Of a DNA stretch of 64,000 nt, positions 8,439 through 16,828 are shown piece after piece (the stretch's first letter is position 1; every line of letters begins with the position of its first letter). The stretch spans positions 310,001-374,000 of the forward strand of contig CAVPBX010000006.1 of assembly GCA_963702305.1 (NCBI GenBank). The letters are read 5' to 3'. The translations under genes were made by a program, and so were the position numbers. This DNA is from PALSA-693 sp963702305 (GTDB lineage: Bacteria; Actinomycetota; Acidimicrobiia; Acidimicrobiales; Palsa-688). The notes below the pieces were generated by a model, which did not search any database, had not been told where the DNA came from, and worked only from the letters and a program-made list of their open reading frames with translations.

Positions 8439-9244
8439 CGCCGCCGCGCCGACGGGCGACCGGCCGTCGAGCCGCCCCGTGAGGGCAGGCGGTAGGCGGT
8501 GCTGTGGGCAGGGGAGTACAGGTGAGAGCGGCGGGCGACGGCCCCGTCGGCCAGGGCCGCGCCCACCAGGACCAGCACGGTCAGGGTGGTGCCAGTGGCT
8601 CGGAGGTCGACGGCCAGCCGGCCTACGGTCGTGCGCATGATCCGCTCGTCGGGCCAGGTGGCGCGGATGACGATGGCCGCGGGGGTGTCGGGGAGGTACC
8701 CCGAACCGGCGGCCAGCAACGCCGCGGCCAGTTCGTCGGGGCGGGCCGCGGAGAGGAAGATGGCCATGGTGGTGCCGTGGGCGGCGAAGGCGGCCACCGA
8801 CTCGCGGTCGGGCATGGACGCCTGGGTCCGTCCCGCCAACCGGGTGAGCACCACACTCTGGGCGACACCCGGCTGGGTGAGTTCGCGGCCCAGACGGGCG
8901 GCGGCGGCGGACAGCGAGCTGACACCGGGGACGATCTCCCAGGATCGTTGTTCGGTCAGGCACCAGTCGATCTGCTCGCCGATGGCGCCGTACACACTGG
9001 GATCGCCGCTGTGGAGGCGGACGATCGGAGTGGGATCGGGGTGGGCCGCGTACACCGCGACCACGTCCTCGAGGGTCATGGTGGCGGAATCGTGGGTCTC
9101 GATGCCAGGCCGGCAGTGCTGGAGCAGCGCCTCAGGTACGAGGGACGAAGCCCAGACGACGACATCTGCGGCGGCTAGGCGGGTCGCCCCGCGGAGGGTG
9201 ATCAGGTCCGGGGCGCCGGGCCCGGCGCCGACGAAGGAGATCAT
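8435..9244 (-). CDS. cobM: Precorrin-4 / cobalt-precorrin-4 C11-methyltransferase
   Basis: 269 residues. SAM-dependent tetrapyrrole methylase with the N-terminal glycine loop FVGAGPGAPDLIT, the substrate loop LHSGDPSVYGA and EIVPGVSSLSAAAA, all typical of CobM/CbiF. It adds the C-11 methyl group. ATG 9244 overlaps the stop of the preceding cobI by 4 nt. The last 20 residues are Arg/Ser-rich and probably disordered. Confidence 0.94.
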   Translation of the reverse strand: MISFVGAGPGAPDLITLRGATRLAAADVVVWASSLVPEALLQHCRPGIETHDSATMTLEDVVAVYAAHPDPTPIVRLHSGDPSVYGAIGEQIDWCLTEQRSWEIVPGVSSLSAAAARLGRELTQPGVAQSVVLTRLAGRTQASMPDRESVAAFAAHGTTMAIFLSAARPDELAAALLAAGSGYLPDTPAAIVIRATWPDERIMRTTVGRLAVDLRATGTTLTVLVLVGAALADGAVARRSHLYSPAHSTAYRLPSRGGSTAGRPSARRR

Positions 9245-10128
9245 CGGCTCCGCCGCTCGGCGGCGGGCACGATGACCGTGGCCAGGTAGGAGGCCGGGCC
9301 GCCAGAGGCCAGCTCTTCGAGGGGGCCGACCCGCTCGCCGGGCATGCCGATCAACTCGCCGGCGACCGCCCCCTTCGCCCGCCCGGACGCCGTCGCCCGG
9401 CGGGCGATCTCGGGCAGCCGGCGGCCGCCCTTGTACATGACCAGCGTTGTCGACCGGTCGTCCAGTTCGGCCGCCAGGTCGTCGCCGTCGAGGGCGGTGC
9501 GGATGGTGAGGCGGGTACGTTCGTCGGCGATGACCGTCCCGGTCCGGGCGGCGAGGGCCTGGAAAGCCATGATCCCGGGGACCTGGATCACGGTGGCGTC
9601 CGGTCGCATCTTGCGCACGCGCTCGGCGACGGCGGAGAAGGTGGAGTAGGTGAGCGGGTCGCCCAGGGTGATCCAGGCCACCTCCTCGCCCGCCTCCAGG
9701 TGACGGGCCACGGCCACTGCGGCCCCGGCCACGGACCGGCTGCGGGCCGTACGGGACGGCGCCATGGCGAAGGCGATCCGCTCGATGGCGAGGCCCGGAA
9801 TCGCTTCGCGGACGATGGCCTCGGCCCGGCCCACCGCGTCGACGGCGGTCGTCGGCGCCACCACCCGATCGGCCCGGCGCAGGGCCGCCACGGCTCGCAC
9901 CGTGAGGAGGTCGGCTTCTCCGGGTCCCACGCCGACGCCGACCAGCCGACCGGGCACGGACGGGTCGGGGCGACCCATTCGGTCGCCCGCGGCCGGCGTG
10001 CGCAGGGCGGTGGCAACGGCCTCCCGGATGATCTCGGCCTCGGACCGGCCGGTCCGGGCGGCGTGGGCGGACAGACCGGCCTTCATCCGGTCGGTGAGAT
10101 AGACGCTGCTCTTGCGCACCGAATGCAC
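9241..10128 (-). CDS. cobI: Ribbon-helix-helix domain fused to precorrin-2 C20-methyltransferase
   Basis: 295 residues; CobI/CbiL alone is usually about 230-245. Residues 1-45 read as a CopG/Arc-type ribbon-helix-helix domain: a beta strand (RKSSVYLTDRMKAGL) followed by HAARTGRSEAEIIREAV. From about residue 58 CobI begins (RLVGVGVGPGEADLLTVRA; ITLGDPLTYSTFSAVAER; PGIMAFQALAARTG), methylating C-20 of (cobalt-)precorrin-2. The GTG at 10128 lies 1 nt after the cobB stop. The DNA-binding-like head could autoregulate the operon or be a leftover gene fusion. No database check was possible, but the two parts are clear by eye and in one uninterrupted frame. Confidence 0.88.
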   Translation of the reverse strand: MHSVRKSSVYLTDRMKAGLSAHAARTGRSEAEIIREAVATALRTPAAGDRMGRPDPSVPGRLVGVGVGPGEADLLTVRAVAALRRADRVVAPTTAVDAVGRAEAIVREAIPGLAIERIAFAMAPSRTARSRSVAGAAVAVARHLEAGEEVAWITLGDPLTYSTFSAVAERVRKMRPDATVIQVPGIMAFQALAARTGTVIADERTRLTIRTALDGDDLAAELDDRSTTLVMYKGGRRLPEIARRATASGRAKGAVAGELIGMPGERVGPLEELASGGPASYLATVIVPAAERRSR

Positions 10129-10129
10129 C

Positions 10130-11488
10130 TTAGGCCATACGTAGGGCATGATGTAGGGCAGACCTGGTAGCGAACGCCGCCACCCTCCCGGGATCGCCAC
10201 CCGGGTGGTGGTGGAGGTAGGTAGCGAGAAGGGTGTCGGTCGCCCAGCCGTCCGTCCTCTCGCCCCATCTGCTCGCCAGCCGCAGCGCGTCACCGGCTGG
10301 GGTCAGCGCCGAGTAGTGAAACTCGTGCCCCCGCATCGTGGTGCCGGCCGGTCCGATCGGCGACGCCACCGCGCTCACGGCGTGTCGGTACCCCAGCGTG
10401 AGTCGGTCGGTCATGGTGCCGTGGGCCGGCACCACACCGGCCATGGGTCGCCCGTCGAGGCTGGTGGCCAGGAGCAGGAGGCCGCCGCACTCGGCCCACG
10501 TCGGCAATCCGGCGTCGACGCGCCGGCGCACATCGTCCAGCAGGGGCCGGTTGGCCGCCAGTTCGGGCCCGTGCACCTCGGGGAAGCCGCCGCCGATGAG
10601 CAACCCGTCGATGGCCTCAGGGAGGGCGGTGGCCGTCAGCGGGTCGAAGGGAACGATCTCGGCCCCGGCCGCCTCGAGGGCGTCGAGGGTGTCGGTGTAG
10701 GTGAAGGTGAAGGCCCGCCCGGCAGCCACCGCCACCCGGATGCCAGGCCCGAGGGCCGGCAGGGTCACCGGGCCGGCCGCCAACTCCGGGGCCGACCGGG
10801 CCGCGGTCGCCACGGCGTCCAGATCAACGTGGGCTTTGACGACGTCTGCGAGGTGTCGGACGGCGGTGCCCACTCGCGCCGGTTCCTCGGCCACCGGCAC
10901 CAGCCCCAGGTGTCGGTCGCGCCAGCGGAGGGCATCGTCGCGCGGCAGGGCGCCCAACACCGGCACGCCCGATGGCGCCAGGGCCTCCCGCAGCATGGCC
11001 TCATGGCCCGGTGAGCCAACCTGATTGAGGACCACCCCGGCGATCCGGACGGCCGGCTGGAACGTGGCATAGCCGTGCACCAACGCGGCCACCGAGCCGG
11101 ACATGGCCGAGGCGTCCACCACCAACAGCACTGGGGCATCCAGGAGGCGGGCCACGTCAGCAGTCGACGAGGCGGTGCCGTCGCTGGCGCCGTCGAACAG
11201 ACCCATGACGCCTTCCACCACCAGCAGGCCACCCCCGGCCGCCGCCCGCGCCGCCAGCGGGAGGATGGCCTCCGGGCCGCACAACCAGGCGTCCAGGTTG
11301 CGCGGCGGCCGTCCCGACGCCAGGGCGTGATAGCCCGGGTCGATGAAGTCCGGGCCGACCTTGGCCGCCGTCGGGCGATGACCAGCGTGCCGGAGGGCGG
11401 CGAGCAGCCCGGTGGCAACCGTCGTCTTTCCCACCCCGGAGTGGGTGCCCGCCACGACCAGCCGGGGGCCGAGAGGAGACGCGGTCAC
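10130..11488 (-). CDS. cobB: Cobyrinate a,c-diamide synthase
   Basis: 452 residues, standard CobB/CbiA. N-terminal dethiobiotin-synthetase-like ATPase with P-loop GTHSGVGKTTVATG and the KVGPDFIDPGYH block. C-terminal class-I glutamine amidotransferase domain with GGGFPE and the nucleophile region WAECGGLLLLA, and His in MRGHEFHYS. It amidates the a and c side chains using glutamine and ATP. First gene of the minus-strand cobalamin operon; start GTG 11488. Confidence 0.95.
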   Translation of the reverse strand: MTASPLGPRLVVAGTHSGVGKTTVATGLLAALRHAGHRPTAAKVGPDFIDPGYHALASGRPPRNLDAWLCGPEAILPLAARAAAGGGLLVVEGVMGLFDGASDGTASSTADVARLLDAPVLLVVDASAMSGSVAALVHGYATFQPAVRIAGVVLNQVGSPGHEAMLREALAPSGVPVLGALPRDDALRWRDRHLGLVPVAEEPARVGTAVRHLADVVKAHVDLDAVATAARSAPELAAGPVTLPALGPGIRVAVAAGRAFTFTYTDTLDALEAAGAEIVPFDPLTATALPEAIDGLLIGGGFPEVHGPELAANRPLLDDVRRRVDAGLPTWAECGGLLLLATSLDGRPMAGVVPAHGTMTDRLTLGYRHAVSAVASPIGPAGTTMRGHEFHYSALTPAGDALRLASRWGERTDGWATDTLLATYLHHHPGGDPGRVAAFATRSALHHALRMA

Positions 11489-11516
11489 TCGATCAGGCTG
11501 CCAGGCCGGCTGGGCG

Positions 11517-11600
11517 CCCAGCGAGTCGGATGACCCAGCCAGACGGATGGCCCAGCGAGTCGGATGACCCAGCGAGTCGGATGACAGGGAGTCGGTTAGC
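11517..11600. repeat. 17-bp tandem repeat between divergent cobB and cbiX
   Basis: The unit CCCAGCGAGTCGGATGA occurs exactly at 11517-11533, 11551-11567 and 11568-11584, with a four-mismatch copy at 11534-11550 and a decayed fifth at 11585-11600. It fills most of the 123-bp gap that must contain the promoters of both the cob operon and cbiX. TAGCTT at 11597-11602, 9 nt before the cbiX start, may be its -10. No cobalamin riboswitch is recognisable here. Confidence 0.9.
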
Positions 11601-11611
11601 TTGGTCCAGCG

Positions 11612-12529
11612 ATGGCGCTGGCAGAAGGCATCCCTCTCCGGGGTCGGGCCCCTTCACCGCGTGGCTCAGTGGCCGGCGGCGAAGGCGTGCTGCTCGTCGG
11701 GCACGGGTCCCGCTGCGGTCGCAGCGCCCGGGAGATGCAGCACCTCGCCGACGGCGTCGGAACGGCCCTCGACGGCGTCGCGGTCGAAGTCGGGTACCTG
11801 GAGATGACTGACCCTCCGGCCGGCCGCGTGATCGACGACCTGGCGGCGCGAGGGTGCCGCCGGGTGGTGGTCCTGCCGATGGTATTGCTGGGCGCCGGCC
11901 ATGCCAAGAGCGACGTGCCGGCCATCGTGGTGGAGGCGCGCCTCCGTCATCCGGAGGTGCAGTTTTCGTTCGGCCGGCCGCTCGGCGTGACCCGGGCGCC
12001 GGTCGAACTGCTGGGCGAGGCGGTGGTGGCTGCGGGCGGCGCAGGCCTGCCGCTGCTCATGGTGGCCCGCGGCACCTCGGACCCCGACGCCAACGCCGAC
12101 GCCTACAAGGCGGCCCGCCTGGTGGCCGAGTGGACCGGGGCGCCGTTTGTGCACGTCGGCTTCAGCGGGGTGACGGGACCGTCGATCCCGGAGTCGGCGG
12201 AGGTGTTCGCCCGGCTCGGTCACCGCCGGATCGCGGTGGCCTGGTGGTACCTGTGCCACGGTCGCCTGGTCGAGCAGGGTCGCGAGGAGCTGGACCGCTT
12301 CGGCCAGCAGAGTGGGGTCGAGCTGGTCGACGCCGGCCACCTCGGCGCCGACTTGGCCCTGGTGCCCCTGGTGCTCGAGCGCTACCGCGAGGCCCGGGCC
12401 GGCGACGTCGTCGTCAACTGCGACACCTGCGCCTACCGGGCGCCCTGGCCCGGCCGGGAGGATCGGGTCGGTCAGGCCATCGGGGTGGGCCACTCCCATC
12501 TGGCGGTGGAGCACCGGCACGCCCACTGA
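11612..12529 (+). CDS. cbiX: Sirohydrochlorin cobaltochelatase (long CbiX)
   Basis: 305 residues with two CbiX-type domains. The first begins LLVGHGSRCGRSAREM and carries VVLPMVLLGAGHAKSDVP, whose histidines bind the metal. The second begins LLMVARGTSDPDANAD, with AWWYLCHGRL. The C-terminus is His-rich (HSHLAVEHRHAH) as in other long CbiX proteins. It inserts cobalt into sirohydrochlorin and feeds the adjacent divergent operon. Its presence fits the early-cobalt pathway. No Shine-Dalgarno is seen. Confidence 0.92.
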   Translation: MALAEGIPLRGRAPSPRGSVAGGEGVLLVGHGSRCGRSAREMQHLADGVGTALDGVAVEVGYLEMTDPPAGRVIDDLAARGCRRVVVLPMVLLGAGHAKSDVPAIVVEARLRHPEVQFSFGRPLGVTRAPVELLGEAVVAAGGAGLPLLMVARGTSDPDANADAYKAARLVAEWTGAPFVHVGFSGVTGPSIPESAEVFARLGHRRIAVAWWYLCHGRLVEQGREELDRFGQQSGVELVDAGHLGADLALVPLVLERYREARAGDVVVNCDTCAYRAPWPGREDRVGQAIGVGHSHLAVEHRHAH

Positions 12530-12547
12530 GGGCCGGCGCGGCAGGTG

Positions 12548-12994
12548 CTAGCGACGCTCGCGGAAGACGACCACCGGGCAGTGGGCGTAGGTGACGCAGT
12601 GCTCGCTCACCGACCCGAGCAACATCCCGACGAACTCGCCGTGGCCGCGGCTGCCGACGACGAGCAGGTCCGCCGACCGCGAGGCTTCGACCAGGACCGG
12701 GGCGGGGTGGCCTTCGACCAGGCGCGGCGCCAGGCCGAGCTCGGGATGGTTCTTCCGCACGCCGTCGACGGCGTTCCCGAGCACCTTCTCGGCTTCGGCG
12801 GCGGGGCTGTAGTCGGGGGGCAGGGGGACTGCCCATCCGTACGTGGTCGGCCAGTCCCAGGTGATGATCACCTCGAGCCGGCTCCCAGTCATCTCCGCCT
12901 GCCGGGCCGCCCACTCGAGGGCCTCGATGGAAGAATCCGACCCGTCGACACCGGCGATGATCGTTCCGGTCGGGGCGGCCTCGGTGCTGGTCAA
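12548..12994 (-). CDS. Universal stress protein (UspA family)
   Basis: 148 residues. TTG at 12994 is the likely start: it follows AGGAGGAACACA, and the ATP-binding Usp fold begins soon after (IIAGVDGSDSSIEALEWAA). The nucleotide-binding signature is GSRGHGEFVGMLLGSVSEHC (G-x2-G-x9-G-S). A longer frame to 13264 exists but overlaps ftsH and has no homologous look. A TAGGCT hexamer (minus strand, 13027-13032) is a candidate -10. Confidence 0.9.
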   Translation of the reverse strand: MTSTEAAPTGTIIAGVDGSDSSIEALEWAARQAEMTGSRLEVIITWDWPTTYGWAVPLPPDYSPAAEAEKVLGNAVDGVRKNHPELGLAPRLVEGHPAPVLVEASRSADLLVVGSRGHGEFVGMLLGSVSEHCVTYAHCPVVVFRERR

Positions 12995-13070
12995 TGTGTT
13001 CCTCCTGAAGCGATTGCCGGCGACGCAGCCTAGGCGGCGTCTCGGCGCGATCGGCAGGCCGGTTCGGGGA

Positions 13071-13087
13071 TAGGGTGACGGCCGGAG
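13071..13087 (+). promoter_or_regulatory. Putative ftsH -10 element and ribosome binding site
   Basis: TAGGGT at 13071-13076 matches the TAnnnT -10 seen before other genes in the window, and GGAG at 13084-13087 is 4 nt before the ATG. Unlike the leaderless genes, ftsH thus has a short leader. Confidence 0.45.
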
Positions 13088-13091
13088 CACC

Positions 13092-15155
13092 ATGACCAAA
13101 CAGGCTCTTCCCCCGCCGCCGGGTGACCGGCCCAGTCCGAGCGCACCACCGCCGCCGCCTGCGTGGCGGCATTGGTTGTGGCCGGCCGCGGTGGGGATCT
13201 CGCTACTGCTGTGGCTCGTCTTGCCGGCCCTGCACGTCTCGAGCGTGCCGACCGACAACCTCAACTACACGCAGTTCCTCACTGCCGTCGACGCCCACCA
13301 GGTCAAGAGCATCACCATCCATTCCAACGGCACCGCGTCTGGGGCGCTCACCACCGGGCACAACTACGACACCGTCATCCCGATCCAACTCGCCGGGTCG
13401 GCGCTGCTGGACCGCCTCGAGGCGGCGAAGGTGTCGATCGTGGCCGCCTCGCCGAGCAGCTCGTTCGGTTCCGTGGTCCTGTCCTGGGCCATCCTGCTCC
13501 TCCCCCTCCTGCTCCTCGGCTGGCTGTGGGTGCGGATGTCGAGGGGCGCCGGCGGCGCCCTCCAAGGAGCGCTCAACGTCGGCAAGTCGCGGGCCAAGGT
13601 GTTCGACGCCGAGCGACCGGACACCACCTTTGCCGACGTCGCCGGCTACGAGGGGGCCAAGGCCGAGATCGCCGAGGTCGTCGACTTCCTGCGCCAGCCC
13701 GAGCGCTACCGCCGGGCCGGGGCGACCGCGCCCCGAGGCGTGCTGATGGTCGGGCCGCCCGGGACCGGCAAGACGCTGCTGGCGCGGGCCGTCGCCGGCG
13801 AGGCCCAGGTTCCGTTCTTCTCGGTGGCCGGTTCCAGCTTTGTGGAGATGTTCGTGGGCGTCGGCGCGGCCCGGGTGCGGGACCTGTTCGCGGAGGCCCG
13901 CAAGCGGGCGCCGGCGATCGTGTTCATCGACGAGGTGGACGCCATCGGGGGCCGGCGGGCCGGCTCGGGCGCGGTGGTCTCCAACGACGAACGTGAGCAG
14001 ACCCTCAATCAGATGCTGTCCGAGATGGACGGCTTTGATCCCGCCATGGGCATCGTGGTGCTGGCCGCCACCAACCGCCCGGAGGTACTGGATCCGGCGC
14101 TGCTGCGCCCGGGACGCTTCGACCGCCAGGTCACCATTCCTCTACCCACCCTCGCGGAGCGGGCGGCGATCCTGGCCGTGCACTGCCGCGACAAGCGCCT
14201 CGACCCCGACGTGGACCTGCTGGTCGTCGCCCGGGGCACGCCCGGCTTCTCGGGCGCCGACCTGGCCAACCTGGCCAACGAAGCGGCCATCTTCGCGGTG
14301 CGCGCCGGCCGCGAGATCCTGACGGCCGCCGATTTCGACGCGGCGCGCGACCGCATTCTGCTCGGCCGCCGGGAGGGGTCCAACGTGTTGCTCCCCGAGG
14401 AGAAGCACGCGGTGGCGGTCCACGAGGCGGGCCACGCCCTAGTGGCGGCGTATTCCGACCATACCGACCCGGTGGCGAAGGTCACCATCCTGCCCGCGGG
14501 TCAGGCGCTCGGCGTGACCGAGCAGCTGCCGCTCGTCGAGCGGCATCTCTACGGGGAGGACTATCTGACGGCCTCCCTCGCAGTGCGTCTCGGCGGTCGG
14601 GCCTCCGAGCTCGTCGTGCTCGGGCAAGGGTCGACCGGCGCCGCCAACGACCTGGCCGGCGCGACCGAGCTGGCCACCAAGATGGTGCGCGAGTTCGGCC
14701 TTTCCCGCTCCCTCGGCCCGGTCGGGTACCCCACCGGGGGATCGGTCTACCTGGGAGGCGGCGGGTCAGAGTTCTCGTCCCGCCCGTTCGCGGAGGCCAC
14801 CCAAGCAGCCATCGATACCGAAGTGGCCGAACTGCTGCGCCGGGCCGAGGCCACGGCGACCGACCTGCTCAGCCAGCACCGCCGCGAGCTGAACAACCTC
14901 GTCGACCTGCTGCTGGAGCAGGAGACCGTCGACGGTGCGGACGTCTACCGTCTCGCCGGCCGTCCGGCTCCCTCCGAGCCGGGCGGCGCCACCGTGGCAC
15001 CCCGGCGGGTGGCGGCCATGGAGGGCGGAGCCCGGCATGTGGCGGACGGCGGAGCCCGGCATGTGGCGGACGGTGGCGGGGTGGACGGCGGCGGCGTCCC
15101 TGCGGTGGCGACGGGCGATGATGGCGCGGCGTCAGGTCCCGCAGCTGGCGGCTAG
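13092..15155 (+). CDS. ftsH: ATP-dependent zinc metalloprotease FtsH
   Basis: 687 residues. Pro-rich cytoplasmic start, TM1 at about 26-48, an FtsH extracellular domain, TM2 at about 128-150, then the AAA+ module (Walker A GPPGTGKT near 218, Walker B IVFIDEVDA, SRH ATNRPEVLDPALLRPGRFDR), and the zinc protease site HEAGH near 449. It degrades misfolded and regulatory membrane proteins. The last 60 residues are Gly/Ala-rich and include a doubled GARHVADG, encoded by a 24-bp direct repeat at 15024-15071. The tail is probably disordered. Confidence 0.97.
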   Translation: MTKQALPPPPGDRPSPSAPPPPPAWRHWLWPAAVGISLLLWLVLPALHVSSVPTDNLNYTQFLTAVDAHQVKSITIHSNGTASGALTTGHNYDTVIPIQLAGSALLDRLEAAKVSIVAASPSSSFGSVVLSWAILLLPLLLLGWLWVRMSRGAGGALQGALNVGKSRAKVFDAERPDTTFADVAGYEGAKAEIAEVVDFLRQPERYRRAGATAPRGVLMVGPPGTGKTLLARAVAGEAQVPFFSVAGSSFVEMFVGVGAARVRDLFAEARKRAPAIVFIDEVDAIGGRRAGSGAVVSNDEREQTLNQMLSEMDGFDPAMGIVVLAATNRPEVLDPALLRPGRFDRQVTIPLPTLAERAAILAVHCRDKRLDPDVDLLVVARGTPGFSGADLANLANEAAIFAVRAGREILTAADFDAARDRILLGRREGSNVLLPEEKHAVAVHEAGHALVAAYSDHTDPVAKVTILPAGQALGVTEQLPLVERHLYGEDYLTASLAVRLGGRASELVVLGQGSTGAANDLAGATELATKMVREFGLSRSLGPVGYPTGGSVYLGGGGSEFSSRPFAEATQAAIDTEVAELLRRAEATATDLLSQHRRELNNLVDLLLEQETVDGADVYRLAGRPAPSEPGGATVAPRRVAAMEGGARHVADGGARHVADGGGVDGGGVPAVATGDDGAASGPAAGG

Positions 15156-15185
15156 CAACCCGTCCGCAGGTCGTGCGACCGGCCG

Positions 15186-15662
15186 TCAGATGCCGGCGAT
15201 GACCACCGCGGGCGCAGCGGCCACGGTGCTCGCGGCCGGCACCCCGCCCTGGGCCCGATTTGCCATGTCCGCCAAGGTAAACGACTCCAGGTGACGGCGC
15301 ATGTGCTCGCCGACATCGGCCCACACCGCCAGCAACACGCACTGGCCCTCGTGGTCGCACGCCCCGTTCTGGTGGGGCTCACCGAAGTCGCCGGCCACGA
15401 TCGGGCCCTCGACGGCGCTGACGATCTGGCTGAGCGTGATGTCCTCCGGCGCCCGGGCCAGCACGTAGCCACCGCCCACGCCTCGCTTGGACCGCACCAG
15501 ACCGGCGCCTTTCAACGCCAACAGGATCTGCTCGAGATACGGCTGCGGCAGCGCGGTGCGCTCTGCGATGTCGCGGACCGATGTCGGTTGCGTCTGACCG
15601 GCATGGAGCGCCAGCGACAACAACGCCCGGCTGGCGTAGTCACCCCGGGTAGACACCTTCAC
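15186..15662 (-). CDS. Rrf2-family transcriptional regulator
   Basis: 158 residues with the Rrf2 winged helix (STRGDYASRALLSLALH; LEQILLALKGAGLVRSKRG; GGYVLARAPEDITLSQI). The C-terminal half contains only two cysteines in CDHEGQC, where IscR-type Fe-S sensors have three, so cluster binding is uncertain. GTG 15662 lies 6 nt downstream of TAGGAT on its strand, consistent with a leaderless mRNA. It is divergent from the phosphodiesterase-like gene; target genes are unknown. Confidence 0.9.
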   Translation of the reverse strand: MKVSTRGDYASRALLSLALHAGQTQPTSVRDIAERTALPQPYLEQILLALKGAGLVRSKRGVGGGYVLARAPEDITLSQIVSAVEGPIVAGDFGEPHQNGACDHEGQCVLLAVWADVGEHMRRHLESFTLADMANRAQGGVPAASTVAAAPAVVIAGI

Positions 15663-15668
15663 AGCCCC

Positions 15669-15684
15669 ATCCTACCCGTAGGGT
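15669..15684. promoter_or_regulatory. Back-to-back leaderless promoters
   Basis: Minus strand: TAGGAT (15669-15674) is 6 nt from the GTG of the Rrf2 gene. Plus strand: TAGGGT (15679-15684) is 7 nt from the ATG at 15692. The two -10 elements are only 4 bp apart, so the divergent promoters must compete. An Rrf2 dimer bound here could control both. Confidence 0.55.
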
Positions 15685-15691
15685 GTCCCTG

Positions 15692-16828
15692 ATGACCGCT
15701 CCCGCGCCGGTGCTCCCGTCCTACGAGGGGGCCAACCTCGCCGGGTTGGTGCCGGGGCTGCTGGCGCCGCCCGGGCAGCGGCCGGCCTGGATGCCCGAGC
15801 TGGTGCGGGCCGCCGGACAGGTGGTGCTGCTCGTGGTCGACGGGTTGGGCTGGCTGCAGTTGCAGGACCGCCTGCTCCTGGCTCCCTCCCTGGCCGCCAT
15901 GGAGGGCGGCCCGATCACGACAGTCGTCCCGTCCACCACGGCCACCGCGCTGACGTCCCTCACGGTCGGCGCCCCCCCCGCCGCGCACGGGATTGTCGGT
16001 TACCGCCTGGTCGTCGCCGGTCCCACCGGACCCGAGGTGCTCAACGTGCTGCGGTGGCGGACGGTCTCCGGGGACGCCCGGGCCTTCGTCGACCCCCGAG
16101 CCTTGCAGCCGCTCGAGCCGTTCCGGGGTCACCGGGTCCCTGTGGTCAGCAAGAGCGAGTTCGCCGGCACCGGGTTCACCGATGCCCACCAACGGGACAC
16201 CCCGGTGGCGGGCTGGTGGTTGGCTTCCAGCCTCGCGGTCGAGGTGCGCGCCCTGCTCGACGCGGGTGAGCCCTTCGTGTACGCCTACTACGAGGGGGTC
16301 GACAAGATCGCCCACATCCGGGGCTTCGGCGCCCACTACGACGCGGAGCTGGTGGCCCTGGACCGGATGGTCGCCGACCTGCTCGAGATCCTGCCGGCGG
16401 GGGCGGTGCTGGCGGTCACCGCGGATCACGGACAGGTGGAGGTGGGCGCCCGAGCGGTCGTCGTCGACGACCGGGTGCTGGCGGAGTCGGTGATGGTCAG
16501 CGGTGAAGGTCGGTTTCGCTGGCTGCACGCCCAGCCGGGTTCACCGGCGGCCCGGGACCAGCTGCTGGCAGTGGCGCAGGAGGTGTACGGCGACGAAGCC
16601 TGGGTGGTGAGCGCCGACCAGATGGAGGCCGAACGGTGGTTCGGTGGACCGCTGAGCCCCGAGGTGCGGGCCCGGCTGGGCGACGTGGCGGTGATCCCTT
16701 TCGCCCCGGTCGCCTACCTGGACCCGGCTGACACCGGCGACGTCCGGTTGGTTTGCCGCCACGGATCACTGACCCCGGACGAGATGCTGGTGCCGCTGAT
16801 CGCTCAGCACGGCAGACTGGGGGGGTGA
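15692..16828 (+). CDS. Alkaline-phosphatase-superfamily protein (type I phosphodiesterase/nucleotide pyrophosphatase-like)
   Basis: 378 residues with no signal peptide. Metal-site motifs of the superfamily are visible: LLVVDGLGW near 48, the nucleophile region TTVVPSTTATALTSLTVG near 75-92, YYEGVDKIAHIRG near 200, AVTADHGQ near 240 and a late CRHGSL. Such enzymes hydrolyse phosphodiester, pyrophosphate or phosphonate bonds; the substrate cannot be told. The ATG at 15692 is preferred over a GTG at 15683 because it fits the leaderless promoter. Its TGA overlaps the ATG of bpa, so the two are coupled. Confidence 0.85.
   Translation: MTAPAPVLPSYEGANLAGLVPGLLAPPGQRPAWMPELVRAAGQVVLLVVDGLGWLQLQDRLLLAPSLAAMEGGPITTVVPSTTATALTSLTVGAPPAAHGIVGYRLVVAGPTGPEVLNVLRWRTVSGDARAFVDPRALQPLEPFRGHRVPVVSKSEFAGTGFTDAHQRDTPVAGWWLASSLAVEVRALLDAGEPFVYAYYEGVDKIAHIRGFGAHYDAELVALDRMVADLLEILPAGAVLAVTADHGQVEVGARAVVVDDRVLAESVMVSGEGRFRWLHAQPGSPAARDQLLAVAQEVYGDEAWVVSADQMEAERWFGGPLSPEVRARLGDVAVIPFAPVAYLDPADTGDVRLVCRHGSLTPDEMLVPLIAQHGRLGG

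Noticed and set aside
10126..10165. Direct repeat TGCCCTAC upstream of RHH-cobI, considered as an operator
   Set aside because: It lies inside the last codons of cobB (Leu-His-His-Ala-Leu-Arg-Met-Ala), so the repeat is explained by coding sequence.
11517..11600. CRISPR array
   Set aside because: The 17-bp units are directly adjacent without spacers, and there are no cas genes. The same applies to the 7-bp, 10-bp and 126-bp arrays.
11489..11611. Cobalamin riboswitch upstream of the cob operon
   Set aside because: The gap is only 123 bp, mostly tandem repeat, and shows no B12-box-like conserved core.
12995..13264. N-terminal extension of the universal stress protein
   Set aside because: The extension overlaps the start of ftsH, has no family resemblance, and a strong AGGAGGA site precedes the TTG at 12994.
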